Assembly: GCA_027620105.1 (NCBI GenBank)
Contig: JAQCIA010000015.1
Coordinates: 1-13,847, forward strand
DNA from: Verrucomicrobiota bacterium
GTDB taxonomy: Bacteria; Verrucomicrobiota; Kiritimatiellia; UBA8416; JAIOPI01
Length of the DNA stretch: 13,847 bases
Reading direction: 5' to 3'
Shown piece after piece: positions 5,831 to 12,707 of this stretch (positions are counted from its first letter, which is position 1; the number at the start of each line of letters is the position of its first letter). The notes under the pieces were generated by a model. That model did no database searches. It saw only the letters and a program-made list of their open reading frames with translations, and had not been told where the DNA came from. A program made the translations under genes and the position numbers.

Positions 5831-7732
5831 TTAGGAGGCGGCGCTTTGTGACTGGGGCGGGGCATCGGGAAGCAGGGGCGGCGCCGGACATCCGAGCGCA
5901 TCGGCCACAGCGCGCAGGAGCTCGGCCTCTTCAACGGTCACGCGCTGATCGGCGGCAATCACGGCCACGCAGCCTTCCAGGATGCGCTTCGTCACGGCGG
6001 GGTAAGCGCGGGATAGTTTTTCCAGCGCGGTGCCGACCAGCGCAAGGCTGCAGCTTTCCGCGGGGAGCATGTCACGATGGGTTCCCGCGTGTACACGGGC
6101 AAAGCCGGCGGCAAAGGCGCGCATGGCGTCTGCTTCGGCGTCGTGGCCGTAGCAGGCGAGCGTTGAAAACAGCGCCACGGTCGCATCGATGACGTCGGGG
6201 AGCGTCGCGTTGGGCGCGACATCGCGCGGGCGTTTTCCGAAATGCGGGTTCAGGTGGCGCACGATCATCAACTGGAGCGTGTATTCAAAGAGGTCAAGTT
6301 GATCATCGGCTTCAACCAGTATGGGCAGTGCGGCGCAAAAGGCATCGTATTGGGCCGCGGACATTTGCCGCAGGCCGGTGAAGGCAATTTCCACCAGGGG
6401 GATGCGCATGTGCGGTGGCAGGTCTGGCATGATGGCCAGGATGGGGGTGAGAACATCCGCCGCTTCGGCATCCAACCCATCCTGAAGCAATTGCAGTTGC
6501 TGCGCGCGTATGGCGGGATCGTCGGCGATCACCAGCCCGTAGACTGCGGCGCGGGCACCGATGGGGCTATGCAAGGCGTCATGCAGGTCTGATGGGAGTT
6601 CCGCCAGCAGCGCGGCCGCGTACGCCACATGCTCCGGTTGCGGGGCGCCGATGTGCGCCAGCAGGCCGGCGGCGGCAAGATGCTGCGGCAGGGGGGGCGG
6701 CTGGCGCGGCGGTGGTGGCGGCGATTTTGCTGTGTTGGCCTCAGTCTGGCTGTTCGCCGGCGCCGTGGGGGCTGTGAAATCACCCGTGAACGCGGGGTCG
6801 ATGCGCTTGATGCGGTCGGCAAGGGGCGGGTGCGTGGCCATGAGTGAAAACATGGCGCGGCCCAATCCATTGGCAAAGAACATATGGCTGGCCTCTTCCG
6901 CCGCGGGCGACGTGAGGCGCGAGCCGGCGGTGATGCCACCGATTTTTCTGAGGGCACCGGCGAGTCCACCGGGGTTCCGCGTGAACTGTACGGCGGAGGC
7001 ATCCGCCAGATACTCGCGCTGCCGCGAAACCGCGCTCTTGATCAGCCTGCCGAAGAAGACGCCTATGGAGCCCACGATCATCAGTGCCAGGCCGAAAATG
7101 GGGAGAGGATTTTTTTTGCCGCGGGTGCGCAGAAGAACGCGACCGAGCACCGTCAGGCAGAGAATCCCGAAGATGTATCCCATGAGCCGGATGTTCAGTC
7201 GCATATCGCCGTTCAGGATGTGGCTGAACTCATGGCCGATGACACCTTGCAGTTCGTCGCGCGAGAGTTGTTGGACGGCTCCGCGCGTGACACCGATGAC
7301 GGCGTCGGAGGGGGAGTAGCCCGCAGCGAAGGCATTGATACCCGGTTCCGGGAGCAAATAAACAGGCGGAACGGGCGTGCCCGCGGCGATGGCCATTTCC
7401 TCGACCACGTTCAGGAGTCGGCGTTCCTGCGCGTCGCGCGTGCCGGGAGCGATGGCAACGCCGCCGAGGGAAAGCGCGACGGACTCGCCGCCGCCACGCA
7501 ACGCGGCGGTCTTGTAGAGACTGCCGCCGATGACAACCATGAGGGTGGAGATCGTGACGCCGAGAAAACTCCGGCCGTCCATAGCTTCGTCGAGCGGGAC
7601 ATCCGCACCGAGAAAGATCAGCAGAAATGCGGCGTAGACGGAGGCGATGATCAGCGCCACCGCGAAGACAAAGTACACCACCAGGATGGTGGTCTTGCGT
7701 CGCGCGACTTCCTGGCTCTGAAAAAAGTCCAT
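5831..7732 (-). CDS. M48 membrane metallopeptidase with TerB-like C-terminal domain
   Basis: This 633-aa protein is an HtpX/Ste24-type zinc peptidase anchored in the inner membrane. Membrane helices fall near residues 15-42 and 58-75, with another pair around 180-230. The zinc motif is HEFSH at 167-171, and Glu240 in SRQREYLADASAV is the likely third ligand; MATHPP (298-303) is also conserved. A Pro-rich linker (about 336-350) leads to a helical C-terminal region, the last part of which (ILEGCVAVIAADQRVTVEEA) resembles TerB. Plain HtpX is under 300 aa, so half of this protein is extension. The frame is open to 7801, but MDFFQSQEVARRKT matches the usual start of this subfamily, and a hairpin lies in the longer version. 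The gene follows lemA, a recurrent pairing. The likely role is membrane protein or envelope quality control, inferred from the family. Confidence 0.9.
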   Translation of the reverse strand: MDFFQSQEVARRKTTILVVYFVFAVALIIASVYAAFLLIFLGADVPLDEAMDGRSFLGVTISTLMVVIGGSLYKTAALRGGGESVALSLGGVAIAPGTRDAQERRLLNVVEEMAIAAGTPVPPVYLLPEPGINAFAAGYSPSDAVIGVTRGAVQQLSRDELQGVIGHEFSHILNGDMRLNIRLMGYIFGILCLTVLGRVLLRTRGKKNPLPIFGLALMIVGSIGVFFGRLIKSAVSRQREYLADASAVQFTRNPGGLAGALRKIGGITAGSRLTSPAAEEASHMFFANGLGRAMFSLMATHPPLADRIKRIDPAFTGDFTAPTAPANSQTEANTAKSPPPPPRQPPPLPQHLAAAGLLAHIGAPQPEHVAYAAALLAELPSDLHDALHSPIGARAAVYGLVIADDPAIRAQQLQLLQDGLDAEAADVLTPILAIMPDLPPHMRIPLVEIAFTGLRQMSAAQYDAFCAALPILVEADDQLDLFEYTLQLMIVRHLNPHFGKRPRDVAPNATLPDVIDATVALFSTLACYGHDAEADAMRAFAAGFARVHAGTHRDMLPAESCSLALVGTALEKLSRAYPAVTKRILEGCVAVIAADQRVTVEEAELLRAVADALGCPAPPLLPDAPPQSQSAAS

Positions 7733-7768
7733 GCTTTCAGCGCAAACGCATGACGGCGGCGCGGCATC

Positions 7769-7792
7769 CGGGAGCTGCGTGCGCCGCTCCCG
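7769..7792 (-). terminator. Hairpin between lemA and the M48 gene
   Basis: CGGGAGC (7769-7775) and GCTCCCG (7786-7792) form a seven-base-pair stem with a ten-base loop in the 87-base gap between lemA and the peptidase gene. No T tract follows. It may attenuate read-through or protect the lemA transcript end. It also argues against the longer peptidase start at 7801. Confidence 0.4.
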
Positions 7793-7819
7793 AATTGCCA
7801 TCCACGCCGGCTGCGACCT

Positions 7820-8419
7820 CTAGAATTTCACCTGCGGCGCCTCACGCTCGGCGGTGTTCGTCACTTCAAACAGCGCTGCGGACTGGAAGCCCATGGTGCC
7901 GGCGAAGAGGACGGCGGGAAATGTTTCCCGGGCCGTGTTGTAATCCATGACGGCATCGTTGAAGGCCTGGCGGGCAAAGGCAACTTTGTTTTCCGTGGAG
8001 GTCAGTTCCTCGGAGAGTTGCGCCATATTCTGGTTGGCTTTCAGGTCGGGATATTGCTCCACGACGGCGAACAGTCGCCCGAGGGCACCGGTCAGGGCTG
8101 TTTCCGCGCCACCGAGACCGCGCATGGCGCCCGGATCGCCCGGGGTGGATGCTGCCTGCCGTGCGGCGGTGCTGGCCTGGTTGCGCGCGGCGACAACGGC
8201 TTCGAGGGTCTCACGTTCGTGTTTCAGATAGGCGCGGGCCGTTTCCACCAGGTTCGGGATGAGGTCGTAGCGGCGTTTCAACTGCACATCGATCTGGGCG
8301 AAGCCGTTCTTGTAGCGATTGCGCCGGGTCACGAGACCGTTATAGATGCCTATGACGGCGAAAATGAGGACGACGGCAATGCTGGCCAACACCAACAGCA
8401 GAATGGCAGTGCTACTCAT
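7820..8419 (-). CDS. lemA: LemA family protein
   Basis: The 199-aa protein has one N-terminal transmembrane helix (about residues 5-27) followed by the classic LemA core: YNGLVTRRNRYKNGFAQIDVQLKRRYDLIPNLVETARAY. Near the C-terminus comes the typical NKVAFARQAFNDAVMDYN and TFPAVLF. The LemA domain is a four-helix bundle exposed outside or in the periplasm; its biochemical role is poorly defined. The ATG has AAGGA seven bases upstream and a good promoter just before that. Length is standard for the family. The next gene encodes an M48 peptidase, a pairing seen in many bacteria that suggests a shared envelope function. Confidence 0.95.
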   Translation of the reverse strand: MSSTAILLLVLASIAVVLIFAVIGIYNGLVTRRNRYKNGFAQIDVQLKRRYDLIPNLVETARAYLKHERETLEAVVAARNQASTAARQAASTPGDPGAMRGLGGAETALTGALGRLFAVVEQYPDLKANQNMAQLSEELTSTENKVAFARQAFNDAVMDYNTARETFPAVLFAGTMGFQSAALFEVTNTAEREAPQVKF

Positions 8420-8446
8420 GGTAATTTCCTTTCAAGTTTCAGGCGA

Positions 8447-8475
8447 ATCGTAGCGCACTCGACGGCCGCATGCAA
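8447..8475 (-). promoter_or_regulatory. Sigma-70-type promoter of lemA
   Basis: On the minus strand TTGCAT (8470-8475) and TACGAT (8447-8452) are separated by exactly 17 bases. Transcription would start near 8440, about 20 bases before the lemA ATG, leaving room for its ribosome binding site. The hairpin just upstream supports lemA being the first gene of its transcript. Confidence 0.5.
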
Positions 8476-8494
8476 ATGTCGGGCGAACGCGCCG

Positions 8495-8527
8495 TGACGC
8501 GCGGGAAACGGATGTCTCGCGCGGTCA
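8495..8527 (-). terminator. GC-rich hairpin at the end of the 59-aa gene
   Basis: CGCGCG at 8498-8503 can pair with CGCGCG at 8518-8523, extended by TGA (8495-8497) with TCA (8525-8527) across one bulged G, around a 14-base loop. The structure includes the stop codon of the 59-aa gene and lies before the lemA promoter. It lacks a T tract. Confidence 0.38.
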
Positions 8528-8704
8528 GCGCTGGTTCAGGAACTGGTCACTCTCCCGGATGGCATCACGCAGGAGCCGTTGTATGCGATTCTTGTCCATG
8601 GCGCTGGCGCCTTCGAAGAACACGAGGGTTTGCCGGCAGACCCGCAGCAGCATGTTCACCAGCCGGCGGGCTTCCAGCAGTTGTCTGTTCGCATCGTCGG
8701 CCAT
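8525..8704 (-). CDS. Small 59-aa protein, unknown function
   Basis: A 59-codon frame opens with ATG at 8702-8704 and ends with TGA at 8525-8527. AAGGAG lies four bases before the ATG, and the frame starts only 13 bases after the stop of the mini-MshEN gene, so the two look co-translated. The product is charged and likely helical (for example ARRLVNMLLRVCRQTLVFFE, then NRIQRLLRDAIRESDQFL), with no signal peptide. I do not recognise a family. It is too short for many gene callers. The ribosome binding site and tight spacing are the main evidence that it is real. Confidence 0.62.
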   Translation of the reverse strand: MADDANRQLLEARRLVNMLLRVCRQTLVFFEGASAMDKNRIQRLLRDAIRESDQFLNQR

Positions 8705-8717
8705 GGGGCTCCTTGCG

Positions 8718-8915
8718 TTACGGCGACTGTTCCTTCTGCCGCGCCAAGGCGATCTGCACCTGTGGCGCCTTCGCGAATCCCCGACTGATCAGGATTTGTC
8801 CGAGCAGCCGACTTTCGCCAGGGCGCGACTGTACCTTCAGCGCCTCTTCGAGCTCCTCCTTTGCCAAATAGCCAAGTTCGACCATCACTTCACCCAGCCG
8901 TTTCCGCGATGACAT
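8718..8915 (-). CDS. Stand-alone MshEN N-terminal subdomain, possible c-di-GMP binder
   Basis: This 65-aa protein corresponds to just the N-terminal part of the MshEN/GspE_N domain found on type IV pilus and type II secretion ATPases. Residues 6-29 (RLGEVMVELGYLAKEELEEA then LKVQ) match the 24-residue c-di-GMP binding motif RLGxxLxxxGxxxxxxLxxxLxxQ well. A second copy, about residues 37-60 (LLGQILISRGFAKAPQVQIA then LARQ), follows after a short spacer, as in MshE. The frame could start eight codons earlier, but the ATG at 8913-8915 has AAGGAGG six bases upstream and places the motif at the usual distance from the N-terminus. Nothing else is fused to it, so it would be an adaptor or a sponge rather than an enzyme. 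Ligand binding is inferred from the motif only. Confidence 0.8.
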   Translation of the reverse strand: MSSRKRLGEVMVELGYLAKEELEEALKVQSRPGESRLLGQILISRGFAKAPQVQIALARQKEQSP

Positions 8916-9052
8916 GGCTTCCTCCTTACCCGTGTGCATCGAAGTCTCTTGTGTACACCTCGCACGGTGCGCGGTTGTTTACAGAGATGCGTCGGATGAA
9001 TGGTTGCACGCGCTCTCCGCCTTGTCCAGCCGCGATGCGCGTTGTTCTCCTG

Positions 9053-9081
9053 TTGCGCACCAACATCCTCTGGATTAGAAT
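9053..9081 (+). promoter_or_regulatory. Sigma-70-type promoter for the collar-domain gene
   Basis: TTGCGC (9053-9058) and TAGAAT (9076-9081) are separated by 17 bases. Transcription would start near 9088, some 18 bases before the GTG at 9106, and the leader contains the GAGG ribosome binding site. This spacing supports the GTG over the earlier TTG at 9091 as the start. Confidence 0.5.
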
Positions 9082-9105
9082 GGAGCCGAATTGCGAGGCG
9101 CTTGC

Positions 9106-9651
9106 GTGAAATCCACACTGCTTATATTGCTGGGGTTATTGTGTCTCGACGCATGGGCCGATGATCCCCGCCCCGTGGTACAGATTCCGGGACGTTCGGA
9201 TACCGCCCGGCCGGTGCGGACATCGGTGATTACCCCGCAGGTCATTCAATTGCAGACGTCGGCGCCCCCGCCGGCGGAAAGCGCGCACCCGGTTGAGGCG
9301 TCAGGTGTGATCGCGGTTCCGGTGGGTGCCATTGTCGCGTGGGTGAACATTTTTACGAATCAAGCGGGGCTGCCGCGCGGCTGGATGTCCTGCGACGGGC
9401 AAGTGGTGGATGATCCCGCAAGTCCGCTTGTTGGTCAGATGCTTCCGGATTTGAATAATGGCAAAGACGGGGAAGGGCGATTTCTGCGTGGCGCGCAGTC
9501 CGCCGGTGCGGTGGGCGGAGCGGCAACACATGCGCATGCGGGCTACCGGTCGCAGAAATATGGTACGCAACGGAGTCCCGTATCTGCTCCGACGCCGGAA
9601 TCGCATTTGCCGCCATACTACGACGTGATCTGGATCATGCGCGTGCGGTAG
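9106..9651 (+). CDS. Secreted protein with tail-collar-like domain
   Basis: The 181-aa protein starts with a signal peptide: KSTLLILLGLLCLDAWA followed by DD, with a likely cleavage after AWA near residue 17. A Pro/Ala-rich stretch (about residues 20-70) follows. The rest resembles a phage tail-collar domain: VGAIVAWVNIFTNQAGLPRG, then WMSCDGQ, then LPDLNNGKDGEGRFLRG and a His-rich AATHAHAG segment, ending in PPYYDVIWIMRV as collar-type proteins do. No phage genes are nearby, so it is a cellular exported protein that shares the fold. The GTG start has GAGG five bases upstream. Function is unknown; an extracellular or envelope structural or binding role is possible. Confidence 0.8.
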   Translation: MKSTLLILLGLLCLDAWADDPRPVVQIPGRSDTARPVRTSVITPQVIQLQTSAPPPAESAHPVEASGVIAVPVGAIVAWVNIFTNQAGLPRGWMSCDGQVVDDPASPLVGQMLPDLNNGKDGEGRFLRGAQSAGAVGGAATHAHAGYRSQKYGTQRSPVSAPTPESHLPPYYDVIWIMRVR

Positions 9652-9700
9652 TGTGATGCACGTCGGAAGTCCCTGGCTGTGTTACCCTTGGTCGGGCTGA

Positions 9701-9727
9701 TTGCGTTCCGGCCATCGCCGATATAAA
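9701..9727 (+). promoter_or_regulatory. Possible promoter for queE
   Basis: TATAAA at 9722-9727 is a good -10. TTGCGT at 9701-9706 could be its -35, but the spacer is only 15 bases, shorter than ideal. Transcription would start near 9734, leaving about 35 bases of leader. I saw no preQ1 riboswitch-like structure in the leader. Confidence 0.3.
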
Positions 9728-9768
9728 GTCAGCTCTACGGCTGGTGAGCGTGCGCGCTTGTTGGCCGG

Positions 9769-10479
9769 ATGTCTTCCAACCACATGCAAATTGCCGAAAT
9801 CTTTTACTCGCTGCAGGGTGAGGGGGCACTGACCGGTGTTCCGTCCGTGTTCATCCGCACGTCCGGGTGCAACCTGCGTTGCGCCTGGTGCGACACGATG
9901 TATGCGTCATGGAAGCCGGAAGAACGGGAAATCCCGCTTGAGGCGGTGCTGGCGGAAGTGGATCGCCACCCGGCGGCGCATGCGGTCCTGACCGGCGGCG
10001 AGCCCATGACAGCCGAGGGTTTGCCGGCGCTGGCGGCCGCCTTGAAAATGCGCGGGCTGCACGTGACGATCGAGACGAACGGGACGATCGCGCCGGATGG
10101 TATTGCCGTGGACCTCGCATCGGTCAGTCCCAAGCTTGCGAACTCTGTCGCCGATACCGCCGCGTTTCCACGTGAGGCGCGCATGCAAAGTGAAGATCGG
10201 CGCTGGAACCTCGCGGCCTTGCGTGCCTGGATTGACGGCTACGACTACCAACTCAAGTTTGTGGTGCGCTCGGAAGCGGATGTCGCGGAAATGCGGGCGT
10301 TGCTTGGGAAGGTTGCGCGCGACGTGCCGCCCCATCGCATCCTGCTGATGCCGGAGGGCAAGGACGCGGAGACCTTGCGCCAGCGCGATGCGATGCTGGT
10401 GGACCTATGCAAACGCCATGGGTATCGCTATTGTCGGCGCGTGCACATTGATTTGTTTGGCAATGTGCGGGGAACGTGA
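9769..10479 (+). CDS. queE: 7-carboxy-7-deazaguanine synthase
   Basis: QueE is a radical SAM enzyme that converts 6-carboxy-5,6,7,8-tetrahydropterin to 7-carboxy-7-deazaguanine on the route to queuosine or other 7-deazapurines. The 236-aa protein shows EIFYSLQGEG near the N-terminus (residues 10-19), the CNLRCAWC cluster motif giving C34, C38 and C41 for the 4Fe-4S centre, GGEP at 76-79, and the ETNGT and SPKLANS segments. The length is normal for a full-sized QueE. Two ATGs are possible, at 9769 and 9784 (MQIAEIFYS); neither has a convincing ribosome binding site, so the first five residues are uncertain. The gene is followed 82 bases later by queD, the enzyme making its substrate. queC and queF are not in the window. 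Confidence 0.95.
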   Translation: MSSNHMQIAEIFYSLQGEGALTGVPSVFIRTSGCNLRCAWCDTMYASWKPEEREIPLEAVLAEVDRHPAAHAVLTGGEPMTAEGLPALAAALKMRGLHVTIETNGTIAPDGIAVDLASVSPKLANSVADTAAFPREARMQSEDRRWNLAALRAWIDGYDYQLKFVVRSEADVAEMRALLGKVARDVPPHRILLMPEGKDAETLRQRDAMLVDLCKRHGYRYCRRVHIDLFGNVRGT

Positions 10480-10561
10480 GTGACGTGGGGACCGCGAATG
10501 GACGCACAGGGACGCGATTTTTCGTGGTGGTGCGGGGATTCCGTTCCGATGGTGATGAGAC

Positions 10562-11023
10562 ATGCCCTATCGCATCTGTAAAACATTTGAAGTGGAAAGC
10601 GGGCACATGCTGGCGCGGCATCCGGATCGGTGCCGTTTTCCGCATGGGCACACGCGCACGGTCGAAATCGTGCTCGAGGCGGACGAACTGGATGCCAACC
10701 AGATGGTCTGCGATTTCAAGGTGATCAAGGACGCCATGGGCGCGTACCTGCAACGCCTGGATCACACCATGTGCATGAACACGGCGGATCCGCATTATGC
10801 CGAGTTCAAGGCCATGTACGGCGACCGCATCATCGCGTTCGAGAATATGGATCCGACGACGGAAGTGATGGCTAAAACGGTGCACGCTGCCTGTCGCGAA
10901 CAGTTGGCGGCCTATCTCGCAACCCGGCGGGAATCGTTTGCGTTGCGTCCGATCGTGCGCGTGGGTTCCGTGCGTGTCTGGGAAACCAGCAGTTCGTGGG
11001 CGGAATACGCGGAGCCGGCATAG
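10562..11023 (+). CDS. queD: 6-carboxytetrahydropterin synthase family protein
   Basis: QueD makes 6-carboxytetrahydropterin from dihydroneopterin triphosphate, the step before QueE. The 153-aa protein contains the zinc ligands His15 (in SGHMLARHP) and His28 and His30 (in RFPHGHT), the probable catalytic Cys24, a central DHTMCMN segment, and PTTEVMA, which corresponds to the PTxE motif that binds the pterin. A WETSSSWAEY tail matches the family. The ATG lacks a strong ribosome binding site. Its placement right after queE supports the assignment over the related PTPS and folate paralogues. The gene ends five bases from the convergent glpK stop. Confidence 0.9.
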   Translation: MPYRICKTFEVESGHMLARHPDRCRFPHGHTRTVEIVLEADELDANQMVCDFKVIKDAMGAYLQRLDHTMCMNTADPHYAEFKAMYGDRIIAFENMDPTTEVMAKTVHAACREQLAAYLATRRESFALRPIVRVGSVRVWETSSSWAEYAEPA

Positions 11024-11050
11024 CGCCGTTACGGCGTGCGTGTCTGCCGG
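11015..11050. terminator. Composite bidirectional hairpin between queD and glpK
   Basis: An inner CGCCG (11024-11028)/CGGCG (11032-11036) stem with a TTA loop is nested within an outer CCGGCA (11015-11020)/TGCCGG (11045-11050) pair. The structure covers both convergent stop codons, which suits a bidirectional terminator for the two genes. No T tract is present on either side. Confidence 0.5.
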
Positions 11051-12480
11051 ATGGCGTGCTGCCACCCTGCGCGCAGGCGCTGGCGTTCGGCTGGTTTCAT
11101 CGTTGGTTTGAAGGTGCGGCCCGCACGTTTCTGCGCTGCTAGGGCGTTGCCGTTCTGCCAAACGCCGGCCTTGAGTCCCGCCAGGTAGGCGGCACCCAGC
11201 GCGGTGGACTCCACGTTCGCGGGACGCTGGACCGGGACACCGAGCATGTCGGCCTGAAATTGCATCAGAAAATCGTTCTGCACGGCGCCGCCGTCTACGG
11301 CCAGACGCGGCAGTTTCGTTCTGGTGTCGGCCTGCATGGCGTCCAGCACATCGGCCACCTGGAAGGCGATGGATTCCAGGGCGGCGCGGATGAGGTGCTT
11401 GCGGTTGGTGCCGCGGGTGAGGCCCACGATGGTTCCGCGCGCATCCATATCCCAGTGCGGGGCGCCGAGGCCGACAAAGGCGGGGACGAGATAGACGCCG
11501 CCATTGTCTGAAAGCGCGCGGGCTGCGGCTTCGGAGTCGGCGGAACGCGAGATGATTTTCAATTCGTCGCGCAGCCACTGAATGGCGGCACCGGCAATGA
11601 AGACGGAACCTTCCAGGGCGTAGCCGCAACTGCCGTCGGGCTGTGCCGTGAGTGTGGTGATCAGGCCACGCTTTGAGGTGACGGCTTTTTTGCCGGTGTG
11701 CATCAGCAGAAAGGCACCGGTACCGTAGGTGCTTTTAGATTGGCCGCGAGAAAAGCAGGTCTGGCCGAAGAGGGCCGCTTGTTGATCGCCAGCCACGCCG
11801 AAAATGGGAACACCTTTCAGGGCGGGAATCCCGGTGACAAGGCCGTAGTCATCGATGGAGCTTTTCACATGGGGCAGCAGGGACGGCGGGACACCAAGCA
11901 AGTTGCAGAGATTGGGGTCCCATCGGCGTTTATGGATGTTAAATAGCAGTGTACGCGAGGCGTTGGTGTAGTCCGTGGCGTGGGTCTGGCCGCCGGTGAG
12001 GTTCCAGATGAGCCAGCTGTCGATGGTGCCGCAGGCAAGGCGCGCGGGATTTTTGGGCTGCACGTGGTCGAGGATCCAGCGAATCTTGGTGCCGCTGAAA
12101 TAGGCGTCTAGTGGCAATCCTGTGCGACGGCGAAAGAGTGGGGCATGCGCTTGCAGGGCACGGCAGGCGTCGGTGGTGCGACGGCATTGCCAGACGATGG
12201 CGTTATAGACGGGTTTGCCGGTTCGGCGGTCCCAGACCACGGTGGTTTCGCGCTGGTTGGTGATGCCGACCGCCGCCACGGGGCCCGGGTGTTTGGCACA
12301 GACCGCTTTGACGGTGTCGACAACCGTGCGCCAGATTTCCAGCGGATCGTGCTCGACCCAGCCGGGCTTGGGATAGTGTTGTTTGAACGCGCGCTGGGCC
12401 TCGCCGATGACGCGCCCGCGCCCGTCCACGAGGATGGCGCGGGTGCTGGTGGTTCCCTGATCGATGGCAAGCACGCGCAT
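11029..12480 (-). CDS. glpK: Glycerol kinase
   Basis: This 483-aa FGGY-family kinase phosphorylates glycerol to sn-glycerol 3-phosphate in the cytoplasm. The N-terminal phosphate loop DQGTTSTRA is at residues 7-15, the glycerol-contact segment NQRETTVVWD at 75-84, YFSGTKIRW at 127-135, the FGGY signature region ASRTLLFNIHKRRWD at 174-188, the catalytic GDQQAALFGQ with Asp232, and the ATP-binding DGGA at 396-399. The segment where E. coli GlpK has its GGKGGTR fructose-bisphosphate loop reads GIPALKGVP here, so that inhibition is probably absent. There is no ribosome binding site; a promoter lies so close that the mRNA may be leaderless. glpF and glpD are not adjacent. Family assignment is near certain; sugar-kinase relatives are excluded by the glycerol-contact motifs. 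Confidence 0.95.
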   Translation of the reverse strand: MRVLAIDQGTTSTRAILVDGRGRVIGEAQRAFKQHYPKPGWVEHDPLEIWRTVVDTVKAVCAKHPGPVAAVGITNQRETTVVWDRRTGKPVYNAIVWQCRRTTDACRALQAHAPLFRRRTGLPLDAYFSGTKIRWILDHVQPKNPARLACGTIDSWLIWNLTGGQTHATDYTNASRTLLFNIHKRRWDPNLCNLLGVPPSLLPHVKSSIDDYGLVTGIPALKGVPIFGVAGDQQAALFGQTCFSRGQSKSTYGTGAFLLMHTGKKAVTSKRGLITTLTAQPDGSCGYALEGSVFIAGAAIQWLRDELKIISRSADSEAAARALSDNGGVYLVPAFVGLGAPHWDMDARGTIVGLTRGTNRKHLIRAALESIAFQVADVLDAMQADTRTKLPRLAVDGGAVQNDFLMQFQADMLGVPVQRPANVESTALGAAYLAGLKAGVWQNGNALAAQKRAGRTFKPTMKPAERQRLRAGWQHAIRQTRTP

Positions 12481-12486
12481 ACCGTC

Positions 12487-12514
12487 ATTGTGGGGATTTT
12501 GGCGGAGGGGTCAA
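12487..12514 (-). promoter_or_regulatory. Possible leaderless promoter of glpK
   Basis: On the minus strand TTGACC (12509-12514) and CACAAT (12487-12492) are 16 bases apart. The -10 ends six bases before the glpK ATG, so transcription would begin at or next to the start codon. That fits the absence of a ribosome binding site. Confidence 0.38.
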
Positions 12515-12707
12515 GATTGAGTCGAGGGTGGACGATCCGCCGAATTGCCTCTGCGCTGACTTGCGCCGATTCCTGTTTTCGTTGTGTGGATCAGATGGGT
12601 TCTCCCACGGAGCGGCAGCGTTCGCGGAGTACCCTTTGGGTGCAGGCGGCGCTGAGAGGGCGTTTCCTGCGTTTAGGGATATCGTCCGCCAGCGCGCAGC
12701 GGTGGAA
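12515..12707. other. Divergent intergenic region, glpK to CPBP-like gene
   Basis: Apart from the glpK promoter candidate adjoining it, I see no clear promoter, repeat or RNA here. A plus-strand frame is open from 12528, but its 60 codons do not resemble a protein and lead into the CPBP-like gene in frame. Confidence 0.45.

Noticed and set aside
6884..7753. 289-codon plus-strand open frame
   Set aside because: Antisense to the M48 catalytic domain, which has an intact zinc motif.
8951..8971. Palindromes GTGTACAC and CGCACGGTGCG in the divergent region before the mini-MshEN gene
   Set aside because: They could be operators, but such short GC-rich palindromes are common by chance and no regulator gene is nearby.
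9642..9662. CGTGC/GCACG inverted repeat after the collar-domain gene
   Set aside because: Only five base pairs with an 11-base loop and no T tract; too weak to call a terminator.
9652..9768. preQ1 riboswitch before queE
   Set aside because: The leader lacks the A-rich tail and pseudoknot-forming segments expected of preQ1 aptamers.
10253..11629. 458-codon minus-strand open frame
   Set aside because: It runs across queE and queD and part of glpK, and its Arg/Pro/His-rich translation resembles no family, while all three overlapped genes are certain.
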